Positions 25,403 through 33,707 of a DNA stretch of 64,000 nt are shown here, piece by piece (the first letter of the stretch is position 1; every line of letters begins with the position of its first letter). A program made the translations under genes and the position numbers. Under the pieces are notes generated by a model, which had not been told where the DNA came from, ran no database searches, and saw only the letters and a program-made list of their open reading frames with translations. Origin of the DNA: Vibrio sp. LaRot3 (GTDB lineage: Bacteria > Pseudomonadota > Gammaproteobacteria > Enterobacterales > Vibrionaceae); contig NZ_JAPPTI010000001.1 in NCBI RefSeq assembly GCF_027587025.1, positions 372,001 to 436,000 of the forward strand, given 5' to 3'.

Positions 25403-27261
25403 TTCAAGGACGAAAACGCACCAAAATTACGTTAAAGAAGACTAGTACACCCATTATTCCATTACGCTTTGACGATATGGTGATTTTCTGCGGCAATGGA
25501 AATAAATCTTTTACTTACCGCTTGCGCTATCTTAACGTTCCGACAGTGAAACAAATTAAATCAGGAAATGGTGTATTGGCTAATCGGGATGATATCGTCA
25601 AGGAAATTCATCAAAGGTTTACTCTCTTACCTGAAGAACACTCAAAGCGAACTTATTTTTCTGGGCTTGTTGATTACTTCCGATACGTTGACAGCATTGG
25701 TTATCACGGTGACCTTTTCAGTAATACAGTCATGATTGATTGCATTAAGCATTTTAATCAATTGCGTGATAAAGGTCAGCAGGTATATAAAGTCCAAAAT
25801 GTTAAAAGTAGCTTATCTATTTTCTTAAGGCTTTGGGGTAGAGAATCCGACCTTAATGCACTGCCAGAAATAGCACCTAGACATGCTTCGGCTAGTAAAG
25901 CGTTTCATTTGGAAACAGAGCTGAAACCATTATCGAAAGTATTGGTTAAAGGTGCGCATGCCTTTCAGGAAGCGATTGAGAAAAATGAGTTACTAGATAT
26001 TCATCCGTTCTTTGATGAAGATCTGTTTTATGACCAAGCAAAGAGTCAGGGATGGACAAAGCAGCAAGTTGCAAATAAGAGATTAGGCTTTAATTCGTGT
26101 ATGAGACCGGTGGCAGGAACAATAGAGAGGAGCCGACTGCCACTTGAGCGACTTCATCAACAGGTTTTTTATAATCAGGCATCACGCAATTGGTTTTTCG
26201 TGTTCTCAATGCTGACAGGTATGAATACATCGGTACTCGCTAAGGTGCGACATAAGGACGTTTCATTTAAAAATATTGGCAGTGGGCGCTTTGTTTTTGA
26301 CGGTGAAAAGTTCAGGGCAGGCTATAAAGATTTGGATAATAGTTGTGGTTTTAGTAAGCGAACCAAAGAGTTGATTACTCGATGGCTTAAAACATCTAAT
26401 TTGATGTACCAATCACTGGGTATCCCGCTGTCAAATGAGCTGCCACTCTGCCCTTTCTTTAGTGCGAATGGTGAGGTCTGGACTTTCAATATCAATGGTA
26501 CGGGTATTGGTTGCATCAATTCACAGCTTGAGAAAATAATAGGGTTAAAGGTTACTACAAGTCGATTCAGGGCGACAAAGGCGGATGTGCTGATGCAAGT
26601 GACTGAGGATATTTTCCTTGTGTCACAGGGGCTGAACAATACTGTAAATGTTGTTCGTAAAAAGTATTCCAGTGGGGTTAAGGCAGACCATAATAATAAT
26701 TTAAATGCTACGTTTGGCGCGATGAGTGCTATTGCCAAGGGAGAGAAGGTTGGTAAAGCTATTGAGAATGCAAAGGTGATGCACAGCGATATTTTGTCAG
26801 ATTATGATTATAAGAATTTACGTAACCGTGCAAGCAAAAAACAACCATTAATGACAACACCCAGTGGCATCAAATGCGCAGGGGCAACACCAGAGAAGCT
26901 TATTGCTGAGGCGAGGCGCATGAAGCAATTGGGTATTGATTTTTCGGAAGATACAGGGCGTTGTACGGATTTTCTTTCTTGCTTTGATTGTGGCAGCCAT
27001 AAATTGGTGGCATCAGAAGATGATATCTGGTTAATGCTGTCATTTTTAGAAAAAATTGAAGACCTCAAAGAGATGCTGGCAAGTAATTCGGTACCTAAGG
27101 ATGAGTACTTCGTGGTGGAAGGCATGTTAAAAAAAGTCCTTCTCAGGCTGAAACAAAAAGCACCTAAAAACTACGTTCAAGCAAAACAAAAAGTGGATGA
27201 CGGAGATTACCACCCGCTTTACCAAGACCGAGCCAGCGCTAGCCAATTTTTTAAGTGGTAA
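25399..27261 (+). CDS. degenerate tyrosine-recombinase-like protein of the trio
   Basis: 620-residue middle gene of the recombination operon. A recombinase fold can be traced but key residues are changed. The first arginine box reads LTGMNTSVLAKV (asparagine for arginine), the HxxR box is TSRFRATKA, and the final motif is LVSQGLNNTVNVVRKKYS with no glycine-histidine but a tyrosine. It ends with a cysteine-rich segment (CTDFLSCFDCGSH) that looks like a zinc site, then a coiled region. Strand exchange by itself is therefore unlikely; it may bind DNA as an architectural partner (inference). AGAGGA upstream; ATGA overlap with the previous gene and three bases to the next. Confidence 0.75.
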   Translation: MIQGRKRTKITLKKTSTPIIPLRFDDMVIFCGNGNKSFTYRLRYLNVPTVKQIKSGNGVLANRDDIVKEIHQRFTLLPEEHSKRTYFSGLVDYFRYVDSIGYHGDLFSNTVMIDCIKHFNQLRDKGQQVYKVQNVKSSLSIFLRLWGRESDLNALPEIAPRHASASKAFHLETELKPLSKVLVKGAHAFQEAIEKNELLDIHPFFDEDLFYDQAKSQGWTKQQVANKRLGFNSCMRPVAGTIERSRLPLERLHQQVFYNQASRNWFFVFSMLTGMNTSVLAKVRHKDVSFKNIGSGRFVFDGEKFRAGYKDLDNSCGFSKRTKELITRWLKTSNLMYQSLGIPLSNELPLCPFFSANGEVWTFNINGTGIGCINSQLEKIIGLKVTTSRFRATKADVLMQVTEDIFLVSQGLNNTVNVVRKKYSSGVKADHNNNLNATFGAMSAIAKGEKVGKAIENAKVMHSDILSDYDYKNLRNRASKKQPLMTTPSGIKCAGATPEKLIAEARRMKQLGIDFSEDTGRCTDFLSCFDCGSHKLVASEDDIWLMLSFLEKIEDLKEMLASNSVPKDEYFVVEGMLKKVLLRLKQKAPKNYVQAKQKVDDGDYHPLYQDRASASQFFKW

Positions 27262-27264
27262 TTT

Positions 27265-29247
27265 ATGTCAGAACAGCTTATACATCTTCGCCAAGAACTA
27301 GCTGAAAATCCGTATGTGACGTTTGACACTGACGATAATGGCGTGTCTCGTGTCTTTGATTTAGAGTGGGACTTTCACGCCCTGAACCAAAACAAAAAAA
27401 CATTCTCTTTTGGGCATATTAATGAAAAGTACCGCCACGATATTCAGTCTTACCTCTATGCACTGATGCAATGGCAAAAGAAGAACTCAAGCTCTGATTC
27501 ACATGTAGCGGTTAGCTCGTTAATAAATTACAGAAATAAGTTAAACACCCTGGCAACACGCTGGGGAAAGAGTGAGTTTAGTTTACTCTCGAGCGAACGA
27601 GAATGGAAAAAGTGCACAAGGAAATTAGAAGGCGTTGGCTGTCTAAGTGTGTGCAGACACCTTGCTTCTATTATTAATGCACTGAATAAAGTAGGTCTTG
27701 TAACGCGTTATGTACATAAACGAGAGTATATCAATTGGGTAAAACCTGATGCTGGTGACGGTCAAGCAATTGCATTTCCTGAGGTTATCTACGTCAGTAT
27801 TTTAAAGATCGTTGTTGAGTTTGTGGAAACCTATCACCCATATCGCTATCAAATTTCGGAAGCAATGGAAAAGCTTTACACGTATCAGGACGAAATATTC
27901 AATGCTGAGCTTAAAGCGCTAGGCATGAGTACCCTTACAACGAGGCAAATGAATACTTTATTAATGAAGGTACATAGAGTAACTAAGGAATGGCCTGAAC
28001 GAACAGCTATTCCAAATTTCTCATTTAACCGCAAGGGAAATTGGTTGGGTAGATTGCTCAGAATGTGCTTTATCTGCTTGGGGTTATTCTCTGCTGCCCG
28101 AAAAGAAGAACTGCTCTCCATGAATAAAGATAGCTATGATGATTCACTTGCGGCTGTACCCAAAATCTCTGGGTTTTCTACAAAAGGAAATAAGGGCGAG
28201 AAGATTTATACAACGTGGAATACTGCTCCTATTGCAAAACTAGCACTGGATCTAGCTTTTGATGCCACGCAAGCCACGAGAAAGTATTCGTTAAAAAAAC
28301 TGGATGACGGTTATCAAAACGGACAGTTAACTAAAGATCAATATAATGCTAAGAAAAAAGACCTTGAGAGTGCCTTTATTTCTCCCGAGATCCCTTATGC
28401 CAGTGACGGTTTAATGAATAAAACGTCACTAAAATATACGATTGAAGGGGCTAGTGATGCATTGAATATGAAAGAGTTCAACATTACTGCGACCGCAGAG
28501 GACGTTGATGAATTTGACCTTTTAAATCCAGAAAGAACTGGATGTTTAAACGTTGGAGGCGCTTTACCGAAGCTTAGCCCGCATGATTTACGGCGAAGTT
28601 TTGTAGTCTTTATGGTAAAGAACCGCCTAGGCAACGCACTAACTGTGAAATATCAGCTCAAACATCGCAATATAAATATGTCCAATTGGTACGCGAACTA
28701 TTCCGAACTGGCGCGTACCAACCAGATGTTGATGGATACTCAGTTAATGAGTGATTTTGAGGAAGCCATTGAAAGTTCAGCGGTCGATGCATGGGATGAG
28801 ATTTACAACGTATCAGATACCTTAAGTGGTGCTGAAGGCGAGCGCATAGCTCAAACTAAAGCCGAGCGACTAGCACAGGGTGAAGAAATAGTTATGTCCC
28901 GCAGTGAATTGCTCGCTTTGGTACGGTCTGGTGACAAATCCATTGTGTTGCTGCCTACAGGGGGATACTGCACCAACCGCAATTGTGAACGCCTTTGCTC
29001 ACTGATGGACATTGTTGAAGCCCCCTGTGAGCATAAGATTATCACTGATAAAGCAGCCAAAAGGCTTTCAAGAGAGCGGGACAACCTCATAGCTTCATTC
29101 AGGGTAATCAATGACATGGGTGATTATGCCAATGAGTTGATTTTGGATGCCAGAAAAAAGAAGATTCAGTCTATTGAACCAACTCTAGTCAAGCACAACA
29201 TTCCTTTTGATAACTTCAATGATGGCATTAAGGCGGTGTGGTCATGA
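27265..29247 (+). CDS. gmtZ: tyrosine recombinase/integrase, GmtZ-like
   Basis: 660-residue recombinase, the third of the run. Catalytic boxes are intact: LFSAARKEELLSMN (first arginine), SPHDLRRSFVVFM (HxxR) and QLKHRNINMSNWYANYS (histidine and tyrosine). A cysteine-rich segment follows (YCTNRNCERLCSLMDIVEAPCEH), similar in position to that of the middle protein, probably a zinc finger, and then a charged helical tail. The N-terminal 150 residues contain a SAM-like core-binding domain. Assigned to GmtZ by size and position. The stop overlaps the start of the coiled-coil gene (ATGA). Confidence 0.82.
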   Translation: MSEQLIHLRQELAENPYVTFDTDDNGVSRVFDLEWDFHALNQNKKTFSFGHINEKYRHDIQSYLYALMQWQKKNSSSDSHVAVSSLINYRNKLNTLATRWGKSEFSLLSSEREWKKCTRKLEGVGCLSVCRHLASIINALNKVGLVTRYVHKREYINWVKPDAGDGQAIAFPEVIYVSILKIVVEFVETYHPYRYQISEAMEKLYTYQDEIFNAELKALGMSTLTTRQMNTLLMKVHRVTKEWPERTAIPNFSFNRKGNWLGRLLRMCFICLGLFSAARKEELLSMNKDSYDDSLAAVPKISGFSTKGNKGEKIYTTWNTAPIAKLALDLAFDATQATRKYSLKKLDDGYQNGQLTKDQYNAKKKDLESAFISPEIPYASDGLMNKTSLKYTIEGASDALNMKEFNITATAEDVDEFDLLNPERTGCLNVGGALPKLSPHDLRRSFVVFMVKNRLGNALTVKYQLKHRNINMSNWYANYSELARTNQMLMDTQLMSDFEEAIESSAVDAWDEIYNVSDTLSGAEGERIAQTKAERLAQGEEIVMSRSELLALVRSGDKSIVLLPTGGYCTNRNCERLCSLMDIVEAPCEHKIITDKAAKRLSRERDNLIASFRVINDMGDYANELILDARKKKIQSIEPTLVKHNIPFDNFNDGIKAVWS

Positions 29248-29702
29248 AAGTAGAGTATAAGGCAACCTGTAAGGTCGAGGGGTTGCTTGTCAATGCATTT
29301 CAGCGCTTATTAGATGGTAAGCCGCTTCACGTTAAGCCGACGGGGAAGCTCACGTTAAACCGAATCAATAATGAAGCCCAGCTTGGCAATAGCTATGTCC
29401 ATAAGTTCAAAGAGTTCGTGGCTTACGCTAAACCTGTTATCGACGAATACAACCTCAACCGCGATAAGGCGATGACGACAGGTTTAGATATTGAGCTGGA
29501 TGTCCCGTTATCTGAGCTTGATAGGCTAAAGCACGAATTAAAAAAAGCTAATGAGCTTAAGGATAAATACAGGGTGCAACGAAACAATGCAGTTGAGGCC
29601 CGAAAACAGCTAGAGGCTGAAAATGCGAGGCTTCGCTTTAGGGTGTTTGACCTACAGCAAGAGCTGTTAGATGAAAATTCGGTTGTGACACCAATCAAGT
29701 AA
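29244..29702 (+). CDS. gmtX: small coiled-coil protein, GmtX-like
   Basis: 152 residues. The ATG at 29244 overlaps the stop of the recombinase gene and has AAGGCGG seven bases upstream. The N-terminal part (residues 1-60) is basic and may bind DNA. From about residue 88 a long heptad-type coiled coil runs to the C-terminus (SELDRLKHELKKANELKDK, then ARKQLEAENARLRFRVFDLQ). No enzymatic motif. By position it corresponds to the small third member of the Gamma-Mobile-Trio, or to TnpC of Tn554-like elements in role. Confidence 0.7.
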   Translation: MKVEYKATCKVEGLLVNAFQRLLDGKPLHVKPTGKLTLNRINNEAQLGNSYVHKFKEFVAYAKPVIDEYNLNRDKAMTTGLDIELDVPLSELDRLKHELKKANELKDKYRVQRNNAVEARKQLEAENARLRFRVFDLQQELLDENSVVTPIK

Positions 29703-29767
29703 CGCGCTCTCACGTTCAAAGTGTAATGGGCCAGGATCGTAAATCGTTTCTGCCCCATTTCGCGTTA
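29700..29767 (+). other. 68-base imperfect hairpin immediately after the recombination operon
   Basis: TAACGCG (29700-29706, including the stop codon) pairs perfectly with CGCGTTA (29761-29767). Inside, AATGGG-C-CAG pairs with CTG-C-CCCATT with one mismatch. There is no T run after it, so a simple terminator is unlikely. Confidence 0.55.
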
Positions 29768-29774
29768 CAAACCC

Positions 29775-29807
29775 ATCACGCAGGCTGCGTCACGCAATTT
29801 GCGTGAT
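29775..29807 (+). other. four-arm dyad of ACGCA/TGCGT
   Basis: ATCACGCA at 29775 and TGCGTGAT at 29800 are perfect inverse copies enclosing TGCGT-C-ACGCA, so the four arms alternate ACGCA, TGCGT, ACGCA, TGCGT and can fold as two small hairpins or one nested hairpin. This could be a protein-binding or recombination site. Confidence 0.5.
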
Positions 29808-29913
29808 AACTTACCTGTGCCCCAAAGTTTGTTTCAGCGCATTCGTTTTAACGGCAGTCTAGCTGATTTTGCTATACTGCAACTAATCTAAATATCCTGT
29901 CAGGTTGTATGCG

Positions 29914-30312
29914 ATGAACAAGAAAAAGTTGACCGAAAAAGAACTGCTAGAAGGGATGACTCCTTATCATATCCACAGTGATTTGCTTGCAAAGAGCGAA
30001 ACAAAACCTGATTGGATATCCTTCGCCGACGGGGGAGAACGGGTTACAGATGATTTCATGGCTAACCGAAATGAGGTTTTCGATGAACCTAGTTCAGATT
30101 TGCTGAACCCTGATATTTTTCTTTCAAACCTCAAGTTAGCACTTGATAGCCTTCCAGATGGTGATATTGAGTTTTGTGACTTGGGCAATGAAATTGGTCG
30201 AGTCATTGCTAATTTGAACTCACCAAATAAGGCACTCTTACGTGAGGTAATTTATGGTGTTGAACATGGTTTTGACATGATTAGCAAAGAAAGAGGAACT
30301 GCGAATGAGTAA
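29914..30312 (+). CDS. orphan cargo protein of the island (132 residues)
   Basis: From the ATG at 29914 (CAGG nine bases upstream; a TTG nine bases earlier is possible) the product is acidic and soluble, starting MNKKKLTEKELLEGMTPYHI. The segment KELLEGMTP is reminiscent of the C-terminal part of MazE-like antitoxins, but the DNA-binding part of such proteins is missing, so I do not assign the family. The C-terminal half (LKLALDSLPDGDIEF, NKALLREVIYGVEHG) is predicted helical and resembles small regulatory or antitoxin proteins only in style. Its end overlaps the 31-residue membrane peptide gene by eight bases. Confidence 0.6.
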   Translation: MNKKKLTEKELLEGMTPYHIHSDLLAKSETKPDWISFADGGERVTDDFMANRNEVFDEPSSDLLNPDIFLSNLKLALDSLPDGDIEFCDLGNEIGRVIANLNSPNKALLREVIYGVEHGFDMISKERGTANE

Positions 30313-30400
30313 GCTTGATGAATGGGTCGACAACAATATGACATTAACCAGTATCATTATAATGGTTGTGGGCTTAACACTCGGATACATCCTTTTCTAG
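30305..30400 (+). CDS. 31-residue membrane peptide overlapping the upstream cargo gene
   Basis: ATG at 30305 lies inside the last codons of the preceding gene (ATGAGTAA), so it is translationally coupled. The product begins MSKLDEWVDNNMT and ends in a single hydrophobic segment LTSIIIMVVGLTLGYILF. Such layouts are seen for small membrane toxins and for membrane-anchored helper subunits, but the function is unknown. A hairpin follows directly. Confidence 0.55.
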   Translation: MSKLDEWVDNNMTLTSIIIMVVGLTLGYILF

Positions 30401-30402
30401 TA

Positions 30403-30440
30403 TCAATAACTAAGGTTTCGAGGAAAACCTCAGTTGTTGC
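30403..30440 (+). terminator. stem-loop after the membrane peptide gene
   Basis: CAATAACTAAGGTTT pairs with AAACCTCAGTTGTTG with few mismatches around CGAGGA. The T run is lacking, so termination efficiency is uncertain. Confidence 0.45.
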
Positions 30441-30468
30441 AAATTCTGCAATAAGTCCAATCTTCTAA

Positions 30469-30491
30469 TTGTGCAACGGCCTGTTGCACAA
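30469..30491 (+). other. perfect nine-base-pair hairpin
   Basis: TTGTGCAAC and GTTGCACAA flank the five-base loop GGCCT. No T run follows. It may be a binding site or a remnant of a mobile or regulatory structure in the spacer before the Septu-like pair. Confidence 0.45.
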
Positions 30492-30492
30492 A

Positions 30493-30657
30493 TCAGTCAA
30501 AATCAAAAATGCCCCTTTTCTTGCTAGCGAAAGCTAACTGCTCCATCTCATCCCGATAATTATCGATAGATTTTCTAATACCAATCGTGAGGTGTGTAGA
30601 AAATACCCCACTTCGTCGTATTTTCTCGTTCGTGATTTTGGGATGTATAATTATACT
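30493..30657 (-). pseudogene. possible remnant of a truncated gene
   Basis: On the minus strand a frame of 55 codons is open from a TAG at 30658-30660 to a TGA at 30493. It reads like the end of a real protein (…IRKSIDNYRDEMEQL, AFASKKRGIFDFD) but has no usable start codon. I take it as debris of an earlier cargo gene. The case rests only on amino acid composition, so chance is not excluded. Confidence 0.3.
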
Positions 30658-30694
30658 CTATTCAAAAACATGCGCTTATGCTAAGTCCAAGTGT

Positions 30695-30752
30695 CCGGCG
30701 GACGCGCAAAAAATCCCAAAGTGTGGGGGGGAATTACCCCACTATTGGGATC
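30695..30752 (+). other. structured leader before the ptuA-like gene
   Basis: GTCCG-GC-GGAC-type hairpin near 30699-30710, then a strong composite stem in which ATCCCAA pairs with TTGGGAT and the inner GTGGGG pairs with CCCCAC (30712-30752). It ends 35 bases before the ATPase start. It may be a structured untranslated region or a short RNA; no reverse transcriptase gene is nearby, so a complete retron is not present. Confidence 0.45.
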
Positions 30753-30787
30753 TAATAAACTGTTATGCTGCATGAATAAGGAATCGC

Positions 30788-32026
30788 ATGTATATTAAGA
30801 AAGTATGTTTAAACGAATGGCAACAATTTCAAGAGGTTGATATCGAATTTCATGATCGAGTAACGATATTGACTGGCGGTAATGGTAGTGGAAAAACAAC
30901 CATTCTAAATATTTTAGCTAAGCATTGTGGCTGGAGTAGCGTTTCATTAGCTACACCTAAGACAGAATCTAGCACAGGAATAGTTAAATATTTCTTTCGC
31001 TTTTTTTCCGGTGCAGATAAAGGGAGCAATAACTCTATTGGAAGAATTACATACTCTAACAATGCGAATTCTCCGTTAGTAGTGAACAACGGTAATTCAG
31101 CGCAATACCATGTCCAGATTCAGCAACAACAAAATCTTCATTCTTTTTATATACCTTCGCATAGACCCATTTTTAAATACCAACAAGTAGGAAGTATTCC
31201 AACCACCAAGAAAAATAAGCAAAATGCCTTTCAGGAAGTTTCTCAAAGTAATATGCAAAGATATCAGGGGAATGGAGGACAACCTAGTAGCTTTTTCATG
31301 AAAAATACCCTGATAGGCTGGGTAATTCAAGGCTATGGCGTTCATAACGCTAACAAGGCGATCATGCCTTCAGATGACGAGCAAATACAAAATTTTGAAG
31401 GATTTCAAAAGGTTTTAAGAAAAATACTACCAGCAAGTATTGGGTTTGAAGAAATCGAAATTCGAAACATGGAGGTGGTTTTTGTTTGTAACGGAGGTAA
31501 TGATGAGTTTGTATTGGAAACAGCTTCTGGTGGTATTAGCGCCTTAATAGATATAGCTTGGCAAATCTACATGTTTTCAACTAAAGATAAGTCTGACTTT
31601 ACAGTGATTATTGATGAAATTGAAAACCATTTACATCCTATAATGCAAAGAAAAGTCTTGCCTGATCTAGTAAATGCTTTTCCGAATGCGAGATTTATTG
31701 TATCAACTCATAGCCCTTTAGTTGTTGGTTCTGTTAAAGACTCCGCAGTATATGCGTTAAAGCATAATTCGGTTGGTAAAGTTGATTCACATCAACTTGA
31801 TTTGCATCATCAAGCGAAGAATGCTATTGAAGTGCTTGATGAAATTTTAGGCGTGTCTTTCACAATGCCTATATGGGTAGAAGATAAACTAAATTCGATT
31901 AATAAAAAATATGAGTCTAGTTCTGCTGACCCACAGGTCTTTACATTAATGCGTCAAGATTTGGCTGAGATCGGCCTTGAAAAGTTACTCCCTCAAGCTA
32001 TTGAAAAATTCATGGAGGGAAAATAG
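30788..32026 (+). CDS. ptuA: Septu-like ATPase PtuA
   Basis: 412-residue ABC/SMC-type ATPase, the sensor and motor half of the Septu anti-phage system. Walker A is TGGNGSGKTT (near residue 30). The signature helix region is ETASGGISALIDIA, Walker B is FTVIIDEIENHLHP and the H-loop is IVSTHSPLVV. A long insertion (about residues 60-200) lies between the first strand block and the signature, as in AAA_21 proteins. AAGGA precedes the ATG. The stop overlaps the start of the HNH gene (TAGTG), so a two-subunit complex is likely. Retron-associated ATPases of the same type are the alternative, but no reverse transcriptase is present. Confidence 0.82.
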   Translation: MYIKKVCLNEWQQFQEVDIEFHDRVTILTGGNGSGKTTILNILAKHCGWSSVSLATPKTESSTGIVKYFFRFFSGADKGSNNSIGRITYSNNANSPLVVNNGNSAQYHVQIQQQQNLHSFYIPSHRPIFKYQQVGSIPTTKKNKQNAFQEVSQSNMQRYQGNGGQPSSFFMKNTLIGWVIQGYGVHNANKAIMPSDDEQIQNFEGFQKVLRKILPASIGFEEIEIRNMEVVFVCNGGNDEFVLETASGGISALIDIAWQIYMFSTKDKSDFTVIIDEIENHLHPIMQRKVLPDLVNAFPNARFIVSTHSPLVVGSVKDSAVYALKHNSVGKVDSHQLDLHHQAKNAIEVLDEILGVSFTMPIWVEDKLNSINKKYESSSADPQVFTLMRQDLAEIGLEKLLPQAIEKFMEGK

Positions 32027-32607
32027 TGATTAGATTATTTCGCCCAAATTGCCCAAACCCAGCAGCCCTTGCAGCGAACAACTACAAGCATCCTGATAAT
32101 AAGGCCGCATTAAAAGACGCAAGCAATGATAAATGTATGTATTGTGAGTGCAAAATTTCTCATATCGATTTTGCTCATGTGGAGCACATCAAACCAAAAG
32201 CCGAAGATAAATACCCTGAACTAATGTTTGTTTGGGAAAACCTTGGCTACGCATGTCCAAAATGTAACAACTCAAAATCAGATAAATATCATGAAGATAC
32301 TCCCTACATAAACCCATATAATGAAGACCCTGAGCAGCATCTCGTAGCTTATGGAACCTATTTATTCTCAAAGAATGGGAGTGAACGAGGAGATTTGACA
32401 ATAAATGACCTTAACCTGAACAGGCCTGACCTTCTAGAAAAGAGACAGGTTAAAATTGAAGAACTCAAACGTACTATTGATGCTTGTTTTAGAACATCTT
32501 CGCAAGCTTTACGTGAAGCAGCACTAGCCGAGCTTCAAAAAGAAGCTGAAGCAGATAAAGAGCTGTCATTGTTCGTTAAATCATATATGTTGCTAAATGC
32601 AGCATAA
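32026..32607 (+). CDS. ptuB: Septu-like HNH nuclease PtuB
   Basis: 193 residues from a GTG that overlaps the stop of the ATPase gene, with GGAGGG six bases upstream. The HNH fold is intact: CMYCEC, then HVEHIKPKAE with the catalytic histidines, FVWENLGYACPKCNNSK and the closing YINPYNEDPEQHL, so both zinc-binding CxxC pairs are visible. The rest is helical. Proteins of this family (retron/Septu type HNH) cut DNA when their ATPase partner releases them. Effector role inferred from the pairing. Confidence 0.85.
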   Translation: MIRLFRPNCPNPAALAANNYKHPDNKAALKDASNDKCMYCECKISHIDFAHVEHIKPKAEDKYPELMFVWENLGYACPKCNNSKSDKYHEDTPYINPYNEDPEQHLVAYGTYLFSKNGSERGDLTINDLNLNRPDLLEKRQVKIEELKRTIDACFRTSSQALREAALAELQKEAEADKELSLFVKSYMLLNAA

Positions 32608-32615
32608 CACATATG

Positions 32616-32710
32616 GCCCCTTCTCCGGTCAATAGGCAATCTACTTCGTTTTCCCAAAACTAAAGTTATCTGAAGTGCTCGCCTTAGTGCAAAAGGTCTA
32701 ACTAGATTTT
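32616..32710 (+). repeat. diverged repeat before the orphan/helicase pair
   Basis: CCCTTCTCC, AAGTTATC followed by a CCTTA segment, and ATTTTGTCC occur here in the same order as at 35595-35663 after the helicase gene. The spacing differs, as a 30-base stretch is present only in this copy. Confidence 0.35.
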
Positions 32711-32833
32711 GTCCAATTCAATGACAGACGGTATGCGTGTCTGAAGGCCAATAAATAAAAATATTGAGACACGGTAACTCGTTTTACTAAGCGATATCTT
32801 AGTACGAAAATAAAGAAACTAAAGGTGCTTATC

Positions 32834-33661
32834 GTGACGAAATTACCTACAAACTCACCAACTGACTTTTGCGTAGCCTTTATAGAAAGGGAACTTGAAG
32901 ATAACCGAGAGAAAAAAATTTGGATGAATCGCTGGCCAATTATGCAACGGATGATTGATCAGGCATCAAATCTTGAAAGGGTGTTCAACGAGCTAATCCA
33001 TCGGTTTGGCTACGCTGACAAACTAGCAATCCATTATGAATCAGAAAGGCCAAATGCTGAAGCTGTTTGGTTAACATTGGAACATATCTGGATGAGCGAA
33101 GATTTTGCGAAGGAAGAGTTTATCCAAGCTAGAACCAATAGGCGTGAGCTACTCAAATTGCAAGAAGATATCTCGGAGCTTTCATGTCGTCTGGCCGGTA
33201 TGTTAAGACGCCAGAGTGAATTGTATGAGTTATCTGGTTTTCGCCGTCATGATTATCAAACAGCAATCGATTCGTTGGTGCAAGGCGGAGAGCATAACTA
33301 TCTTTTCGGAGCTTACGTTAAAAATGAGCTTGAAAGTCTGGCGTACCAATATGATCTTAAATACTGGCCTTCACGGGCTGATGTCGTAGAAGCCATTGGT
33401 GAGTTTGAAGAGCTTCAACCGATACCACGACATGTTGAAATCCCTGATGCGGTACTAGATGGAAGAGCGTCAGACCATAAAGATTTTGTACTGGCGTTTG
33501 ACGCCCAATTTGATGAGCAAAATCAGCTACCTATCGGATTTAGATTCAGCAATCAAGCTATGGCAGACATTATCAATGTAGTTTTAGATTTTCCTGAAGA
33601 TAAGCTCATCATTGGTGATACTATTCGGACGATCAGGAATCGATATCTTCTTGCACAGTAA
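32834..33661 (+). CDS. orphan protein paired with a helicase (275 residues)
   Basis: Soluble, charged protein from the GTG at 32834, which has AAAGG eight bases upstream; a GTG nine bases earlier overlaps that site. No family recognised. The N-terminal third is helical and acidic. A coiled segment follows (RRELLKLQEDISELSCRLAGM, about residues 95-125), then a region beginning SGFRRHDYQTAIDSLV, and a C-terminal domain ending with DTIRTIRNRYLLAQ. There is no signal peptide, membrane segment or obvious nuclease motif. It lies 46 bases before a helicase gene in the same orientation and its only plausible partner is that gene. Confidence 0.75.
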   Translation: MTKLPTNSPTDFCVAFIERELEDNREKKIWMNRWPIMQRMIDQASNLERVFNELIHRFGYADKLAIHYESERPNAEAVWLTLEHIWMSEDFAKEEFIQARTNRRELLKLQEDISELSCRLAGMLRRQSELYELSGFRRHDYQTAIDSLVQGGEHNYLFGAYVKNELESLAYQYDLKYWPSRADVVEAIGEFEELQPIPRHVEIPDAVLDGRASDHKDFVLAFDAQFDEQNQLPIGFRFSNQAMADIINVVLDFPEDKLIIGDTIRTIRNRYLLAQ

Positions 33662-33707
33662 CATTATATATCATGTGTAGTTGGCTAGCTTAAATAAGGA
33701 GCTATTA

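Noticed and set aside
30587..30775. 62-codon plus-strand frame with a hydrophobic stretch before ptuA
   Set aside because: It starts at GTG without a ribosome binding site and lies across the hairpins of the leader; the opposite strand has a more protein-like frame.
30401..32607. Complete retron
   Set aside because: The ATPase/HNH pair resembles retron partners, but no reverse transcriptase gene or msr/msd pair is present.
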